Origin: CALBPI01 sp038529355
Lineage (GTDB): Bacteria > Pseudomonadota > Gammaproteobacteria > Steroidobacterales > Woeseiaceae
Length of the DNA: 64,000 nt
Assembly (NCBI GenBank): GCA_038529355.1
Contig: JBCBDU010000001.1
Span: 1-64,000 of the forward strand
Direction: 5' to 3'
The notes below the pieces were generated by a model. That model saw nothing but the letters and a program-made list of their open reading frames with translations, made no database searches and had not been told where the DNA came from. Shown piece by piece: positions 63,130 through 64,000 of the stretch (position 1 is the stretch's first letter; each line of letters starts with the position of its first letter). Position numbers and translations under genes: made by a program.

Positions 63130-64000
63130 CGGCGGATCCCTCCCAGTTGTTTTTGTTGCTCTTCGACCATGCGTTCAAAGAAGAACGTCAGACCGCCACT
63201 CGGTTCGTGGCGCAGCTTCCATGCATCGACCGTTTCAGCCAGTTGCGCAAAGGCTTTGGCCGACCAGCTATCCGGATACGCTTCGACGACGGCGCGCTGC
63301 TCCTGCACCGCTTTTTTCAGATAGCCATCGGACGGGATCGTGCCGGCATGCACCAGCACGACATCGAGAAAGCGATCGGTCACGCGCAGCAATTTTTCAT
63401 ACAACTCGCGCCCGTCGACCCGACTGCGCGACATGTTCGACAGCACGTGAAAACGCCGTATGCCGTAGTCGCGGCTGAACACCTTGATGAGGGCATAGGC
63501 ATCGGTAATCGACGCCGGCTCATCGCACACAACGACTAGCGCGTGCTGCGCCGCCTGCGCAAAGCGCGCGACGTTCTCTGCCAGACCGGCAGCGGTGTCG
63601 ATCACCAGCACGTCCGGTTGCTTGTCGAGCTGACTGAAGGCGGAGATAATCGCGGCTTGCGATGCTTGCGGCAGATCGGCCATCGTCCGGTCACCCGACG
63701 AAGCAGGCACAATGCGCACGCCCGCAGGTCCGGTCACGATAGTCTCGCTCAGCGTCGCCTCGCCGCGGATGAGGTTGGCCAGGTTGCGATGCGGTTGCAG
63801 GCCCAGCAACACATCAACGTTAGCCAGACTCAAGTCGGCGTCGAGCAGCATGACATCGCGCCCGCGCTGCGACAGTGACACAGCGAGATTCGTCGACACA
63901 TTGGTCTTGCCGACGCCACCCTTGCCGCTGGTCACGGCGATAACTTTTGTCGGTTTCACCGACACGGCATTGCGCAGCTCCTGCGCCTGAACTGGACTAC
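63126..64000 (-). CDS. flhG: flagellar number regulator FlhG/FleN, 5' end outside window
   Basis: A ParA/MinD-type ATPase that limits flagellar number and antagonises FleQ. Deviant Walker A GKGGVGKTN, then DADLSLANVDVLLGL, DVLVIDTAAGL and VVVCDEPASITDAYA. The nearest start in the window would be GTG 63965, but the frame stays open to base 64000 and reads VQAQELRNAVSVKPTKVIAV, which matches the usual FlhG N-terminal helix (DQAxGLR). The real start is therefore probably beyond the right edge. It overlaps fliA by four bases. Confidence 0.92.
   Translation of the reverse strand, partial: SPVQAQELRNAVSVKPTKVIAVTSGKGGVGKTNVSTNLAVSLSQRGRDVMLLDADLSLANVDVLLGLQPHRNLANLIRGEATLSETIVTGPAGVRIVPASSGDRTMADLPQASQAAIISAFSQLDKQPDVLVIDTAAGLAENVARFAQAAQHALVVVCDEPASITDAYALIKVFSRDYGIRRFHVLSNMSRSRVDGRELYEKLLRVTDRFLDVVLVHAGTIPSDGYLKKAVQEQRAVVEAYPDSWSAKAFAQLAETVDAWKLRHEPSGGLTFFFERMVEEQQKQLGGIRR

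Overview
The window looks like a chromosomal segment of a GC-rich, flagellated gammaproteobacterium. The main grounds are conserved gene orders typical of that class: a DUF3426 protein-dusB-fis-purH-purD, rhlB beside trxA-rho, and flhG-fliA beside a FleQ-type regulator and PomAB-type stator genes. I see no tRNA, rRNA, insertion sequence, integrase or CRISPR array. Genes are tightly packed, and many neighbours overlap by a few bases (ATGA, GTGA or TGATG junctions). I cannot assign a genus.

Layout. 1-7449 (+): the end of a DUF3426 protein that enters the window in a perfect His-Glu repeat, then dusB, fis, purH, purD and a moeA variant. 7483-12926: trxA-rho (-), rhlB (+), a YrfG-like nucleotidase (-), cysQ (+) and a DUF465 protein (+). 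13000-17873: a divergent pair, an autotransporter-type outer-membrane barrel (-) and a large secreted subtilase (+). The subtilase catalytic domain is interrupted by VHL-like and LamG-like segments, and the protein ends in 11 Trp-rich hexapeptides. 17917-23151: a methyltransferase, trhO and plsB (-), then glk (+). 23122-27611 (-): two related DUF697-type GTPases, a small alpha/beta hydrolase, a lipoprotein and a PhzF-family enzyme in one overlapping run. 27755-29805 (-): an orphan phage-tail-sheath-like gene, a 37-residue membrane micro-ORF and a DUF427 gene. 29913-33939: a D-cysteine desulfhydrase-like enzyme (+), an L,D-transpeptidase, a fatty acid desaturase and a methyltransferase.

33936-39682 (-) is a complete ligase-associated DNA repair cluster (exonuclease, ATP-dependent ligase, Lhr-like helicase, PdeM phosphoesterase). 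39705-42590 (-) carries an M48 lipoprotein protease, sohB and lipA. 42681-45414 has a DUF2797 gene (+), a 65-residue gene with its own terminator (-) and an OmpA-family coiled-coil protein (+). 45428-54215 (-) is a MoxR/Bat aerotolerance-type operon (moxR, DUF58, DUF4381, two VWA proteins, batD), followed by an EamA transporter and a hydrolase. 54372-55450 (+) has a lipoprotein and a DUF192 protein.

55471-64000 is a motility and c-di-GMP region: a FleQ-type regulator split into two overlapping reading frames (-), a GGDEF protein with a broken active site but an apparently intact inhibitory site (+), a predicted sigma-28 promoter, pomA-pomB and a PilZ gene (+), then ridA, an HDOD gene, a DUF2802 gene, fliA and flhG (-). 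The flhG gene runs off the right edge.

The observations I rate most worth checking are the subtilase architecture, the split FleQ next to the degenerate GGDEF protein, the solitary tail-sheath gene with the unlisted micro-ORF beside it, the paired GTPase operon, and the in-frame His-Glu microsatellite.
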